Shown here piece by piece: positions 1 through 8,413 of a stretch of DNA of 64,000 nucleotides. The notes below the pieces were generated by a model, which worked only from the letters and a program-made list of their open reading frames with translations, ran no database searches and was not told where the DNA came from. Made by a program: the position numbers and the translations under genes. Positions within the stretch are counted from its first letter, which is position 1. Each line of letters opens with the position of its first letter. Origin of the DNA: CALINB01 sp938045325. GTDB taxonomy: Bacteria > Pseudomonadota > Alphaproteobacteria > Rhodospirillales > CALINB01. The stretch covers positions 62,001 to 126,000 of the forward strand of contig JAYNQW010000005.1 in the NCBI GenBank assembly GCA_038114465.1, in the 5' to 3' direction.

Positions 1-54
1 GGCTTTACCGGCGGCGCCGATCCGCGTCGCGAAGGCGTCTCCCTCGGTGATTAA
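1..54 (+). CDS. ggt: C-terminal tail of a gamma-glutamyltranspeptidase (partial)
   Basis: Only the last 17 codons and the TAA stop of a gene entering from the left edge are present. They read GFTGGADPRREGVSLGD, ending at base 54. A 'DPRREG' segment followed by a short Val/Gly-rich end is how many bacterial gamma-glutamyltransferases terminate; that periplasmic enzyme cleaves glutathione and other gamma-glutamyl compounds. The gene converges on the sensor kinase on the other strand, whose stop lies 22 bases away. The call rests on a very short stretch and could be wrong; the upstream sequence would settle it. Confidence 0.5.
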   Translation, partial: GFTGGADPRREGVSLGD

Positions 55-76
55 TGAAGTGATTTAAAGCCGGCTT

Positions 77-1576
77 TTAGGCTTTTTGCTTCTTCGGAAA
101 ATTCAAACTGAACATGGTGCCGTTTTTATCGGACCGCACGAGAGCAACATCGCCACCGTGGGCGCGCAGGATATCGCGGACGATCACCAGGCCCAATCCG
201 GTTCCACCCTTTCGTACCGATCCCGCGAACGGCTGAAACAGGCGCTCCTTAGCTTGTTCGGGCAACCCGGGCCCGTTATCCGCGATCTCGATCGAGATTT
301 TTTCCGGCGATGAATGGGCATACACGCGAACCCAGCCCGCACCGGCGAGCCGCGCATTATGGCCGAGATTTTGTATCGCCCGGAACAGCTGACGGCGGTC
401 GGCTTCGATCTCGACAGTGTCGCCGACCTCGTTGCGCCACTCGAAATGATCTTGAATATCGGTTTCGTCTCCACCCATACCATTTGCGGCCGGTGAGTCC
501 GGATTGCTGAGCAATAATCCGACCTCATCGACTAAAGACGCCAAAGGGAAATTTTCGCGTTGCAGCTTCGGAATACCGTCGGCAACATAATTCAATGTAT
601 CACTGCATAAATGGACGGCCCGGTCGATTGCCGTAAAAAGACGAGGCATGACCCGTTTGACTTCCGGATCATCAATATTAGCTAAACTGTCCGAGACCAG
701 CACGGCCGTGGACAGCGTATTGCGCAGATCATGATTGATCTTAGCCACCGCCGCGCCCAGCGTTGCCAAGCGGGTTTTTTGCCGCAGCGCCGCGCGCACC
801 TCTTGCTGCATCACGCCGAGTTCAGTTTCGGCGATGCCCAGCTCATCGCGCCGGTCACTAGCTTCGATGGTACGCGATTCATCTTCGGGATCATCACGAA
901 AAGCCGTCATGCTCGTGGTGATCCGTTGAATGGGCCGGATCATCAGCCAGCGCAGGCTGAAATAGACCATCAAGGCGGCGATAACCGAAATCAGAATGGA
1001 AAGCTGCAAGATGCGCGCTGAATAACCGTACATCTCCAACCGCATGGGTGTTTCGTCCATGATGACCTCGACATTCACCCACGGCATTTTCGGCGACGGG
1101 CCGATCACCCGCATGACGCGATTATCATTTTGCACCAACGTATCGAACGCATCGGCGATCCACATAAAGAAATTTCCTTTGCGAAGATCGACCATAATAT
1201 CGACTTTCGGCGGCATGCTGCCGCGCATCACCATGACCCTCCGTTTCGGCAAATGCAGAATAATGCCATGGGCTTCGGCATGGAGGAGTAACTGTGCTTC
1301 AAGTTTTTTATTCGCCATGCCTTGCGGCATATCGGTCAGGGATAACGCTGCAACATGGGCGCGCGCGATATGTTCTTCCAAAAATGTTTTCCGGTAGCGG
1401 GAGATCGATGGCACATAGATCAGGACTTCCGCCAGCATGATGACGGTGATCGTTAAGATCAACAACTGCGCCGACAAGCCCAGGCCCTTCTTGGACGCGA
1501 CCTTCGGCGTTTTGGTCTCTTCCCCGCTTTGCGATGACGCGTCTTCAGACGCGGTATTCGTTGCCGTATCTGTCAT
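77..1576 (-). CDS. Membrane-bound HAMP sensor histidine kinase (orphan)
   Basis: A 499-residue sensor kinase. After a polar Thr/Ser-rich N-terminus there is one membrane segment (about residues 34-56), an extracytoplasmic sensor region of about 135 residues, a second membrane segment (about 190-207), a HAMP linker beginning near RWLMIRPIQRI, a dimerisation helix with the H-box KINHDLRNTLS, and an ATP-binding domain with ADNGPGLP and GGTGLGLVIV boxes. The phospho-accepting His is in 'NHDLRN', a variant of the usual HELRTPL box. No response regulator lies beside it, so the partner is unknown. The gene starts at an ATG and is transcribed alone or after the oxidoreductase gene upstream. Kinase family is clear; signal and output are not. 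Confidence 0.85.
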   Translation of the reverse strand: MTDTATNTASEDASSQSGEETKTPKVASKKGLGLSAQLLILTITVIMLAEVLIYVPSISRYRKTFLEEHIARAHVAALSLTDMPQGMANKKLEAQLLLHAEAHGIILHLPKRRVMVMRGSMPPKVDIMVDLRKGNFFMWIADAFDTLVQNDNRVMRVIGPSPKMPWVNVEVIMDETPMRLEMYGYSARILQLSILISVIAALMVYFSLRWLMIRPIQRITTSMTAFRDDPEDESRTIEASDRRDELGIAETELGVMQQEVRAALRQKTRLATLGAAVAKINHDLRNTLSTAVLVSDSLANIDDPEVKRVMPRLFTAIDRAVHLCSDTLNYVADGIPKLQRENFPLASLVDEVGLLLSNPDSPAANGMGGDETDIQDHFEWRNEVGDTVEIEADRRQLFRAIQNLGHNARLAGAGWVRVYAHSSPEKISIEIADNGPGLPEQAKERLFQPFAGSVRKGGTGLGLVIVRDILRAHGGDVALVRSDKNGTMFSLNFPKKQKA

Positions 1577-1623
1577 GCCCGTAATCTATCACACCTTGAT
1601 GGTGAATTGCTGCAACGGTTGAT

Positions 1624-3051
1624 CTATCCGAAATGACGTAAGAACCGGACGACTTTTTTCGTACGCTCGCTGAACAGCGACGGCGTGTAGTAACTGCCGG
1701 CCACGCGTTTATTGACTTCGCCCAGCGTCGGATAAGGCGCGATGATATTGGCCATCGCCCCGATTTTCATGTTTTGGCTGAGCGCCAGCACCCACGGCTG
1801 CAACAACTCACCGGCATGAGCCCCGGCGATACCGGCGCCGAGAATGCGGCCATTCTTGGCGGTGACCACCTTCACCATGCCGTCGGTTAATCGTTCGGCT
1901 TGGGCACGGTCATTTTCCTCGAACGGCCAGGTTAAAACACGAATATCATCGCCCTCGGATTGACGCGCCTGCTCTTCGGTCCGGCCGACCTGCGCGAGTT
2001 CAGGCGACGTGTAGGTCACCCACGGCACGGCCGAATGGTCGGCCTTCGCCGGCAACCGAAACAGAGCATTCCGGATGACGATACCCGCATGATACCCGGC
2101 GACATGAGTAAACTGATAGCCGCCGGCAACATCGCCGATGGCGAAAATTTTCTTGTTCGATGTGCGCAACCGGGCATCGACATCGATACCTTTCGGCGAA
2201 TAATCGACGCCCGCTTTTTCGAGATCAAGCCCGTCGACATTCGCTTTTCGTCCCGCCGCCACCAGAAGATGGGTTCCTTCGACTTGTTCGGACTTGCCAT
2301 CGGTTTCGATAGTGACGGTAACACCGGCATCCGTTTTTGAAACCGCCGTCACCTTGACGCCCTCACGCACAACGATTCCGTCTTGATCCAACTGTTTGCG
2401 GACAACGGCGACCAAATCCTGATCGTCTTTCGGCATAATCGAAGACATTTCGAGCACGGTTACATCCGCACCGAGATGCCGGTGCGCCTGCGCCATTTCG
2501 ATACCGATGGGCCCGCCGCCGATCACAATCAGATGACCTGGCAATTGATTTTGCTCGAATACGTTTTCATTGGTGAGATACGGCACGTCCTCAATGCCGG
2601 TGATCGGCGGCACAAAAGCCCGCGATCCTGTTGCAATCACGAACCGCCGGGCCTGAATGCGCTGACCGCCCGCTTCAACTTCCTGCGGGCCGGTAAACCG
2701 TGCGGCAGCTTTAATCACGTTTACGCCAAGACCCTCGAAACGCTCCACAGAATCATTCGGTTCGATAGCGGCGATCGTGTTATGGACATGGCTATAGACT
2801 TCGGCATCATGAATATCCGGCGCATCGGCATGGACGCCGAAAGTATGTGACTTGCGCACCGCCGCCGCCGCATGCCCGGCCGCGAGTAATGCTTTTGACG
2901 GAACGCATCCGGTGTTCAAGCAATCGCCGCCCATTTTATCTTTTTCGATGAGTACTGTTGGCGCGCCCATTTGTGAAGCTCCCGCTGCAACAGAGAGACC
3001 GCCCGAACCGGCGCCGATAACGCAAATATCGGTTTTAAGAATATCTGACAT
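1624..3051 (-). CDS. FAD-dependent pyridine nucleotide-disulfide oxidoreductase (dihydrolipoamide/mercuric reductase-like)
   Basis: A 475-residue class I flavin disulfide reductase. The N-terminal FAD site is VIGAGSGGLS, followed by the redox-active pair in GGDCLNTGCVPSK (Cys44 and Cys49), an NAD(P)H-binding motif VIGGGPIGIEMA, the second FAD motif FAIGDVAGG, and a C-terminal dimerisation domain with GAHAGELL, where the active-site base normally sits. It has no N-terminal HMA domain and no C-terminal vicinal cysteines, so it is unlikely to be a true mercuric reductase. It is not next to 2-oxoacid dehydrogenase genes, so an E3 role is not supported. It follows the TVP38-type membrane protein by 17 bases, probably in one transcript; such pairs are common and sometimes fused. 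Substrate unknown. Confidence 0.85.
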   Translation of the reverse strand: MSDILKTDICVIGAGSGGLSVAAGASQMGAPTVLIEKDKMGGDCLNTGCVPSKALLAAGHAAAAVRKSHTFGVHADAPDIHDAEVYSHVHNTIAAIEPNDSVERFEGLGVNVIKAAARFTGPQEVEAGGQRIQARRFVIATGSRAFVPPITGIEDVPYLTNENVFEQNQLPGHLIVIGGGPIGIEMAQAHRHLGADVTVLEMSSIMPKDDQDLVAVVRKQLDQDGIVVREGVKVTAVSKTDAGVTVTIETDGKSEQVEGTHLLVAAGRKANVDGLDLEKAGVDYSPKGIDVDARLRTSNKKIFAIGDVAGGYQFTHVAGYHAGIVIRNALFRLPAKADHSAVPWVTYTSPELAQVGRTEEQARQSEGDDIRVLTWPFEENDRAQAERLTDGMVKVVTAKNGRILGAGIAGAHAGELLQPWVLALSQNMKIGAMANIIAPYPTLGEVNKRVAGSYYTPSLFSERTKKVVRFLRHFG

Positions 3052-3068
3052 TGTTTTACCTTTTGGCG

Positions 3069-3809
3069 TTAATCCGCTGAACGTTTGAACCGTTTATAGA
3101 CAACGGGAATGAGAGACAGGAGGGCCAATCCGATTAAGGCAGACAGGATTTCAGGTTCGAAAATTCTGCCCAAATTCGGTTCACCGCCCTGATCGATGAT
3201 GGCGCCGAGACCGTTACCGACCAAACAATAGACGAATGTCCCCGGGATGATGCCGAAGAACGTGCCTAGGATATAAGTCCGCAACGGAACACCCAGAAAG
3301 GCCGGAACCAGATTCACAATAAAGAATGGAAAAATCGGCACGAGGCGGAGCACCAGCAAATAACTTAATGCATTTTCGTTAAAGCCAGCCTCCATACGGC
3401 GGATCGCATTGCCGGCTTTTTCTTTGAAATAATCCCGGAAAGCATAGCGGGCGATCAGGAATATCGCCGTCGCCCCCAGCGTGGCGGCAAAAACGATATA
3501 AATCGTGGCTTCAACGACGCCAAACAGAAAACCACCGGCCAAGGTCATCACCAAGGCCCCCGGGATCGTCGCTGCGACCATCACGCAATAAAGCCCGATA
3601 AAGCTGAGAACGACCAGCAAATGATATTGAGCGGTCCAATCGAGTAAGGTTTGGCGGTGTTTTTTTAAGGATTCGAGGCTGATGTAGTCATGCCCGCCAA
3701 AGGTGAAAAAAGCCGCGAAAATGGCGATAATCACCGCGACCGGCAGTAATTTTTTGACCCAGCCGGATTGGCCCGAAGAGCCGGAATTGATCGGTTTTTG
3801 TGCCGTCAT
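3069..3809 (-). CDS. TVP38/TMEM64 family (DedA-like, VTT domain) inner-membrane protein
   Basis: A 246-residue polytopic membrane protein. A first hydrophobic segment (about residues 21-41) is followed by further membrane segments and the conserved VTT-domain pieces GALVMTLAGGFLFG and FFGIIPGTFVYCLVGNG, with VNLVPAFLGVPLRTY between them. The family (TVP38/TMEM64, formerly SNARE-associated Golgi) is related to DedA proteins, for which lipid scrambling or membrane-potential maintenance has been proposed. It is the promoter-proximal gene of a two-gene unit with the flavin disulfide reductase 17 bases downstream, suggesting a shared envelope or redox role; that link is inference. A 9-bp stem with a small bulge (3823-3845) lies in its leader just before the start. 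Confidence 0.85.
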   Translation of the reverse strand: MTAQKPINSGSSGQSGWVKKLLPVAVIIAIFAAFFTFGGHDYISLESLKKHRQTLLDWTAQYHLLVVLSFIGLYCVMVAATIPGALVMTLAGGFLFGVVEATIYIVFAATLGATAIFLIARYAFRDYFKEKAGNAIRRMEAGFNENALSYLLVLRLVPIFPFFIVNLVPAFLGVPLRTYILGTFFGIIPGTFVYCLVGNGLGAIIDQGGEPNLGRIFEPEILSALIGLALLSLIPVVYKRFKRSAD

Positions 3810-3955
3810 GAATAGGTTTCCGCCTGAAAAACCTAAGGTTTCAGGCCTTAAAAGGCTTAAACCCGGGGGTTGAGTGGGTTCTTGTATACTCGAAACCGGC
3901 CCTCACCAGCCAGTCAACAATGCGTGAAAAAATGTGAGAGAATTGCCCCGCAGCG

Positions 3956-3984
3956 TTGACTTCGCCCAGGCAAGACCGTATACA
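3956..3984 (+). promoter_or_regulatory. Sigma-70-type promoter for rpmH-rnpA
   Basis: TTGACT at 3956-3961 and TATACA at 3979-3984 are separated by exactly 17 bases, a near-consensus housekeeping promoter. Transcription would begin near 3991, about 40 bases before the rpmH start, fitting the strong expression expected of a ribosomal protein gene. Confidence 0.7.
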
Positions 3985-4032
3985 CCGGGCCTGATTTACC
4001 TACGTTTTCTCATGTTTTTTGGGAGTTGACCC

Positions 4033-4167
4033 GTGAAACGTACATACCAGCCCAGTAAGCTTGTCCGCAAGCGCCGCCACGGGTTTCGCAAACGCATGTC
4101 GAGCGTCGGTGGACGCCGGGTGTTAGCCCACCGCCGCGCTAAAGGACGTAAGCGTATTTCCGCTTAA
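4033..4167 (+). CDS. rpmH: Large ribosomal subunit protein bL34
   Basis: A 44-residue, extremely basic protein that begins MKRTYQPSK and ends KGRKRISA, with the family signature RKRRHGFRKRM in the middle. It is full length for bL34. The start is GTG at 4033, preceded by GGGAG at 4021-4025 with a 7-base gap. The gene sits in its classical position directly before rnpA, behind a near-consensus promoter. bL34 is a small structural protein of the 50S ribosomal subunit. Confidence 0.97.
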   Translation: MKRTYQPSKLVRKRRHGFRKRMSSVGGRRVLAHRRAKGRKRISA

Positions 4168-4185
4168 ATTTCGGCAGAACAGCCT

Positions 4186-4575
4186 ATGATTGCGCGCTTA
4201 AAAAAGCGGTCTGAATTTCTCCGTATTGCGCGAACGCAGAACAAATGGGTCACGCCGGGATTGATAATGCAGGTTCGACACCACTCACCGCAGGAAAAAG
4301 CCGAAACCGCGAAACAGCCGATTTGCGTCGGCTTTACGGTTAGCCGGAAAGTCGGTAATGCGGTTCAACGCAACCGGGCCAAACGGCGCCTGCGCGCGGT
4401 GACCGACGAGTTGCTGGCACAACACGTCAAACCCGGCAATGATATCGTGATTATCGGCCGGCGCGCGACAATCGCCCGGCCCTTCGGATTGCTGAAAGCC
4501 GACTTCGAAAAAGCCTTAAAGAAACTCAGCATATATCAAGACGCAACGCCCCAGGCTTGCGAACAATCCGTGTAA
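4186..4575 (+). CDS. rnpA: Ribonuclease P protein component
   Basis: A 129-residue basic protein matching the usual RnpA length. The start IARLKKRSEFLRIA and the RNR box, FTVSRKVGNAVQRNRAKRRL at about residues 47-66, are diagnostic. The protein binds the catalytic RNase P RNA and helps it cut the 5' leader from tRNA precursors. It lies 18 bases after rpmH and 13 bases before yidD, in the conserved rpmH-rnpA-yidD-yidC cluster, and is probably cotranscribed from the rpmH promoter. Confidence 0.96.
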   Translation: MIARLKKRSEFLRIARTQNKWVTPGLIMQVRHHSPQEKAETAKQPICVGFTVSRKVGNAVQRNRAKRRLRAVTDELLAQHVKPGNDIVIIGRRATIARPFGLLKADFEKALKKLSIYQDATPQACEQSV

Positions 4576-4588
4576 CAGGACGATAACG

Positions 4589-4870
4589 GTGATGCGGTTT
4601 TTTCAATTCATGATCAGGGGATACCAATTGTTTCTCGCACCCATCGTGCACAGCATCGTTCCCGTACAAGGCGGCTGCCGGTTTCATCCCTCATGTTCTC
4701 AATATGCCAAAGAAGCGTATGGGCGGTTCGGAACGATCCAAGGAACATGGCTTACCGTTAAACGGCTCGGCCGGTGCCATCCTTGGGGTAAAGCCGGATA
4801 TGACCCCATTCCCGAACAACCGCAAAAGCCACATCACACGGTAACGTGTGAAACGCATGCCCATCGATAG
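4589..4870 (+). CDS. yidD: Membrane protein insertion efficiency factor YidD
   Basis: A 93-residue protein with the family core CRFHPSCSQYAKEAYGRFG and RLGRCHPWGKAGYDPIP, including the conserved Cys residues. YidD is thought to sit at the inner face of the membrane through an amphipathic N-terminal helix and assist YidC/Sec insertion. Two adjacent starts are possible: GTG at 4589 and ATG at 4592. An ACAGGA at 4575-4580 suits the GTG slightly better on spacing. The tail after the conserved core is short and His/Thr-rich. The gene lies between rnpA and yidC, as in most bacteria. Confidence 0.94.
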   Translation: MMRFFQFMIRGYQLFLAPIVHSIVPVQGGCRFHPSCSQYAKEAYGRFGTIQGTWLTVKRLGRCHPWGKAGYDPIPEQPQKPHHTVTCETHAHR

Positions 4871-4888
4871 GCCGAAAGACTTAAAGCC

Positions 4889-6769
4889 ATGATAAACGAA
4901 CAACAAAAAAATCTGCTTTTGGCCATCGTGATTTCGATCGGCATTGTTTTCGGTTTTGAACTGTTTTTCAAAGATCCGTCGAAAAAGCCGCAAGACCAGG
5001 CACAGACGAAACAACAGCAGCAACAGCAGCAAAAACAAAAAACCCTAAAAGACATTAAGGCCGACGCGGCAAAGCTGAACCAAAAAAATCAAACGGCACC
5101 TGCCGGCACGGCCCCGACGCCGCCAAGCGGCACGGCCGCGCAGGCACCGGCTCAAACAACCGCAACGAATATCCCAACCCCGCAATCGGCAGGTGCGCCG
5201 CCCTTGCCGACGGCATCGACGGCACCGCAAGCAGCGGCCGCGACAAAGCAAGCCCGCTCGGCCCTACTCAAACAAAGCCCCCGAATTAAAATCGACACCC
5301 CGCGTTTGCACGGTTCCATCGCCCTGAAAGGCGGGCGGATCGATGACCTGACGTTTGTGAATTATCGCGAGACACTCGATTCCAAAAGCGCGGAAATCAC
5401 ACTGCTCTCTCCGTCCGGCGGACAAAGCGGATATTTCTCGGAATTCGGCTGGGTCGCGGGCGGCAATGCCATGCCGATGCCGACTGCCGACACGCTTTGG
5501 CAGGCCAATCGACAAACGCTCTCGCCATCGACCCCGGTGACACTGACCTGGAAAAACGGCAAGGGCCTGACCTTTAAGCGGACTATTGCCATCGATCAGG
5601 ACTACATGTTCACAATCACCCAGCGGGTCGAAAACGAGTCCGGCCAGGCGGTCACGCTCCATCCCTATGGGCTGGTGCTGCGCCGGGGCACGCCGGAAAC
5701 CACCAATTTCTACATCCTGCACGAAGGTTTGCTGGGTGTGTTCGATGGCGTCCTTCAAGAGGTCGATTACGACGAACTGCAAGAACAAAAAACGATTCAA
5801 AACAAATCGACCGGCGGTTGGATCGGCATTACCGATAAGTATTGGCTGACCGCTTTGGTGCCCGATCAGAAACAACAGATTACATCGCGCTTCTTCTACC
5901 GCAAGGAACTCGGCGCCGATCTTTATCAAACCGATTATCTCGGGCCGGCGCAAAAACTGTCGCCGCATGGCACCGTTGAATCCGTCACCCGGTTTTTCGG
6001 CGGCGCGAAAGAACTGCGCGTACTGGAAAAATACAGAGACCAAGGCAAAATCGAACAATTCCATCTGGCCATCGATTGGGGCTGGTTCTGGTTTCTCACT
6101 CAACCGATTTTCAAAGCCATGGTTTGGATCAATGATTACGTCCACAACTACGGCATCGCCATCATCCTGATCACCATCATTATTAAACTGGTTTTCTTCC
6201 CGCTCGCGAACAAATCCTATGTCGCCATGAGCAAGATGAAGAAACTGCAGCCGGAAATGAAAAAACTGCAGGAGCGTTTCAAGGACGACAAACAGCGCCT
6301 TAATCAGGAAATGATGGCGCTTTATAAGCGCGAGGGGGCCAATCCGGCTTCGGGGTGTTTACCGATCCTGATTCAAATACCCGTATTCTTCGCCTTATAT
6401 AAAGTGTTGTTTGTCACCATCGAAATGCGTCACGCGCCGTTTTTCGGCTGGATTCAGGATTTATCCGCGCCCGACCCGACCTCGATTTTCAATTTGTTCG
6501 GCTTGATTCCCTGGACACCGCCGGAATTTTTGATGATCGGCGTTTGGCCTCTCATCATGGGCGGTTCAATGTATCTGCAGCAATTGCTGAACCCGCAACC
6601 GGCAGACCCCATTCAGGCGAAAATCTTCATGTTCCTGCCGCTCGTCTTTACTATCCTATTGGCGACATTCCCGGCAGGGCTGGTGATTTATTGGGCAGTC
6701 AATAATATTCTGTCCATTGCCCAACAGTGGGTGATCATGAAACGTATGGGCGTCAGCGTTAACAGCTGA
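4889..6769 (+). CDS. yidC: Membrane protein insertase YidC
   Basis: A 626-residue Oxa1/YidC family insertase of the Gram-negative type. The N-terminal anchor is NLLLAIVISIGIVFGFELFF (about residues 8-27), followed by a Gln run and a long Ala/Pro/Thr linker (about 40-130), the periplasmic beta-domain (about 130-390), and the conserved C-terminal membrane core with GIAIILITIIIKLVFFPL, a Lys/Met-rich cytoplasmic loop, NPASGCLPILIQIPVFFALY and later membrane helices ending near AGLVIYWAVNNILSI. YidC inserts and folds inner-membrane proteins alone or with SecYEG. It follows yidD by 18 bases. The linker is low-complexity, as is common in alphaproteobacteria. Confidence 0.97.
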   Translation: MINEQQKNLLLAIVISIGIVFGFELFFKDPSKKPQDQAQTKQQQQQQQKQKTLKDIKADAAKLNQKNQTAPAGTAPTPPSGTAAQAPAQTTATNIPTPQSAGAPPLPTASTAPQAAAATKQARSALLKQSPRIKIDTPRLHGSIALKGGRIDDLTFVNYRETLDSKSAEITLLSPSGGQSGYFSEFGWVAGGNAMPMPTADTLWQANRQTLSPSTPVTLTWKNGKGLTFKRTIAIDQDYMFTITQRVENESGQAVTLHPYGLVLRRGTPETTNFYILHEGLLGVFDGVLQEVDYDELQEQKTIQNKSTGGWIGITDKYWLTALVPDQKQQITSRFFYRKELGADLYQTDYLGPAQKLSPHGTVESVTRFFGGAKELRVLEKYRDQGKIEQFHLAIDWGWFWFLTQPIFKAMVWINDYVHNYGIAIILITIIIKLVFFPLANKSYVAMSKMKKLQPEMKKLQERFKDDKQRLNQEMMALYKREGANPASGCLPILIQIPVFFALYKVLFVTIEMRHAPFFGWIQDLSAPDPTSIFNLFGLIPWTPPEFLMIGVWPLIMGGSMYLQQLLNPQPADPIQAKIFMFLPLVFTILLATFPAGLVIYWAVNNILSIAQQWVIMKRMGVSVNS

Positions 6770-6809
6770 CCGAAATTCTCACACGCCAACGCCAACCGGG
6801 GATCGATCG

Positions 6810-7448
6810 ATGAGCGAGTCAGATCCAAACGAAACTGTGCTTGAGTCCGCGCGCAAAATGTTTGCCGGCGAATGCACGTTTTTGCGCGGGGTGACGAAAA
6901 TTCCGGATTTTCCGGATTTCCATTTACCCGAGGTCGCTTTCGCCGGGCGCTCCAACGTCGGCAAGTCTTCGTTATTGAATGCGCTGACCAACCGGAAGAC
7001 CCTGGCCCGAACATCGAACACACCGGGCCGGACCCGCGAAATTAATTTTTTCGACCTCAACGGCAAATTGATGCTCGTCGATCTGCCGGGCTACGGCTAT
7101 GCCCGCGCCTCCAAGCAGCTCGTTCGCCAATGGACCGGGTTGGTTTACGACTATCTCAAGGGCCGCAGCGTGTTGCGCCGGACCATTTTACTGATCGATG
7201 CTCGTCACGGGATCAAGGATTCCGATCTCAAGGTGATGGGGCTTCTCGATACCGCCGGTGTCTCGTATCAGGCCGTTTTAACGAAAACCGATAAGATCAC
7301 GGCGGCGAAGCTTGATAACGTCCTCGCCAAGACCACGGAAACCTTGCGGGCGCATACCGCCGCCCATCCGAATATCCTGCCGACCAGCTCGAAATCCGGT
7401 GCCGGAATCCCCGAGTTGCGGGCCGCTTTGGCGGCACTGGCGGAATAG
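6810..7448 (+). CDS. engB: Ribosome biogenesis GTP-binding protein EngB/YsxC
   Basis: A 212-residue TrmE-Era-EngA-EngB-Septin family GTPase. The G1 motif is GRSNVGKSSLLN, the switch region reads TSNTPGRTREINFF, G3 is VDLPGYGYA, and G4 is TKTDKI. EngB is needed for late assembly of the large ribosomal subunit. It lies 40 bases after yidC and 56 before argB, the order usual in alphaproteobacteria, so cotranscription with the yidC cluster is likely. Confidence 0.95.
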   Translation: MSESDPNETVLESARKMFAGECTFLRGVTKIPDFPDFHLPEVAFAGRSNVGKSSLLNALTNRKTLARTSNTPGRTREINFFDLNGKLMLVDLPGYGYARASKQLVRQWTGLVYDYLKGRSVLRRTILLIDARHGIKDSDLKVMGLLDTAGVSYQAVLTKTDKITAAKLDNVLAKTTETLRAHTAAHPNILPTSSKSGAGIPELRAALAALAE

Positions 7449-7504
7449 ATCAAACTGCAGTAAGTTCCCCCCGCAACGAGACAGAACAAGTTAAAGACAT
7501 ACAA

Positions 7505-8413
7505 ATGGCGAGTGATAAAAACAAATTAACCGACGACTTTATTGCCAAGGCGAAAACCCTGTCCGAGGCCCTGCCCTACATGCGCCGTTACGCCGGCGAG
7601 ACGTTCGTCATTAAATACGGCGGCCATGCCATGGGCGATGCCGAACTCGCCAAACTGTTTGCGAGCGACATCGTGCTGTTACGCCAGGTCGGTATGAACC
7701 CGGTCGTCGTACACGGCGGCGGCCCGCAAATCGGCGAAATGTTGGAGCGGCTTAAAATCAAAAGCGAGTTTATCGACGGGCTTCGGGTCACCGACAAGGA
7801 AACCGTCGAGGTCGTCGAAATGGTTTTGGTCGGCTCGATTAACAAGGAAGTCGTAACCGCCATCAACGATGCCGGTGGTTCCGCCGTCGGCCTGTCGGGT
7901 AAAGACGGCAATCTCATAGTCGCCGAGAAATTACGGCGCACCAAACGGGATCCGGATTCCAATATCGAACGCATTCTCGATTTGGGGTTGGTCGGCGAGC
8001 CGAAAGAAGTTTCACCGGATATTTTGGACATGTTCGATGAATCCGATATTACGCCGGTGATCGCGCCCATTGGGGTGAGCAAGAACGGCGAAACACTGAA
8101 CATCAACGCCGATACCGCCGCCGGTGCGATTGGCGCGGCGTTGGCGGCAAAGCGGCTTCTCATGCTGACCGACGTCGAAGGCGTCCTCGATCCAGACGGC
8201 AAACTAATCGAAAGCCTAACCGTGACCGAAGCGCGCAAATGCATCAAGAACGGCACCATCACGGGCGGCATGATCCCGAAAGTAGAAACCTGCATCATGG
8301 CCATTGAAAACGATGTCGAGGGTGCGGTGATTTTGGACGGCCGGGTGCCGCACGCGATCCTGCTCGAAATATTTACCGAGCACGGCGCCGGCACGTTGAT
8401 CCTGCCCGATTAA
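7505..8413 (+). CDS. argB: Acetylglutamate kinase
   Basis: A 302-residue amino acid kinase. The nucleotide and substrate motifs FVIKYGGHAMGD and VVVHGGGPQIGEMLERL occur near residues 33-82; GLSGKDGNL and LMLTDVEGVLD follow in the C-terminal half, with GGMIPKVETC near the end. It phosphorylates N-acetyl-L-glutamate in the second step of arginine synthesis. An N-terminal extension of about 20 residues resembles the arginine-sensitive hexameric form, though feedback control is inferred. Its stop overlaps the ATG of the next gene by one base, suggesting coupled translation. Confidence 0.96.
   Translation: MASDKNKLTDDFIAKAKTLSEALPYMRRYAGETFVIKYGGHAMGDAELAKLFASDIVLLRQVGMNPVVVHGGGPQIGEMLERLKIKSEFIDGLRVTDKETVEVVEMVLVGSINKEVVTAINDAGGSAVGLSGKDGNLIVAEKLRRTKRDPDSNIERILDLGLVGEPKEVSPDILDMFDESDITPVIAPIGVSKNGETLNINADTAAGAIGAALAAKRLLMLTDVEGVLDPDGKLIESLTVTEARKCIKNGTITGGMIPKVETCIMAIENDVEGAVILDGRVPHAILLEIFTEHGAGTLILPD

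Noticed and set aside
1624..3051. Mercuric reductase
   Set aside because: No HMA domain, no C-terminal vicinal Cys pair and no mer genes nearby; only the common flavin disulfide reductase core is present.
5264..6145. Long minus-strand open frame (293 codons) inside yidC
   Set aside because: It is an antisense shadow of a strongly conserved gene, with no family motifs and no ribosome site.
7588..8394. Long minus-strand open frame (268 codons) opposite argB
   Set aside because: It mirrors the codon pattern of argB, is Ser/Thr/Pro-rich with no recognisable domain, and lies wholly within argB.
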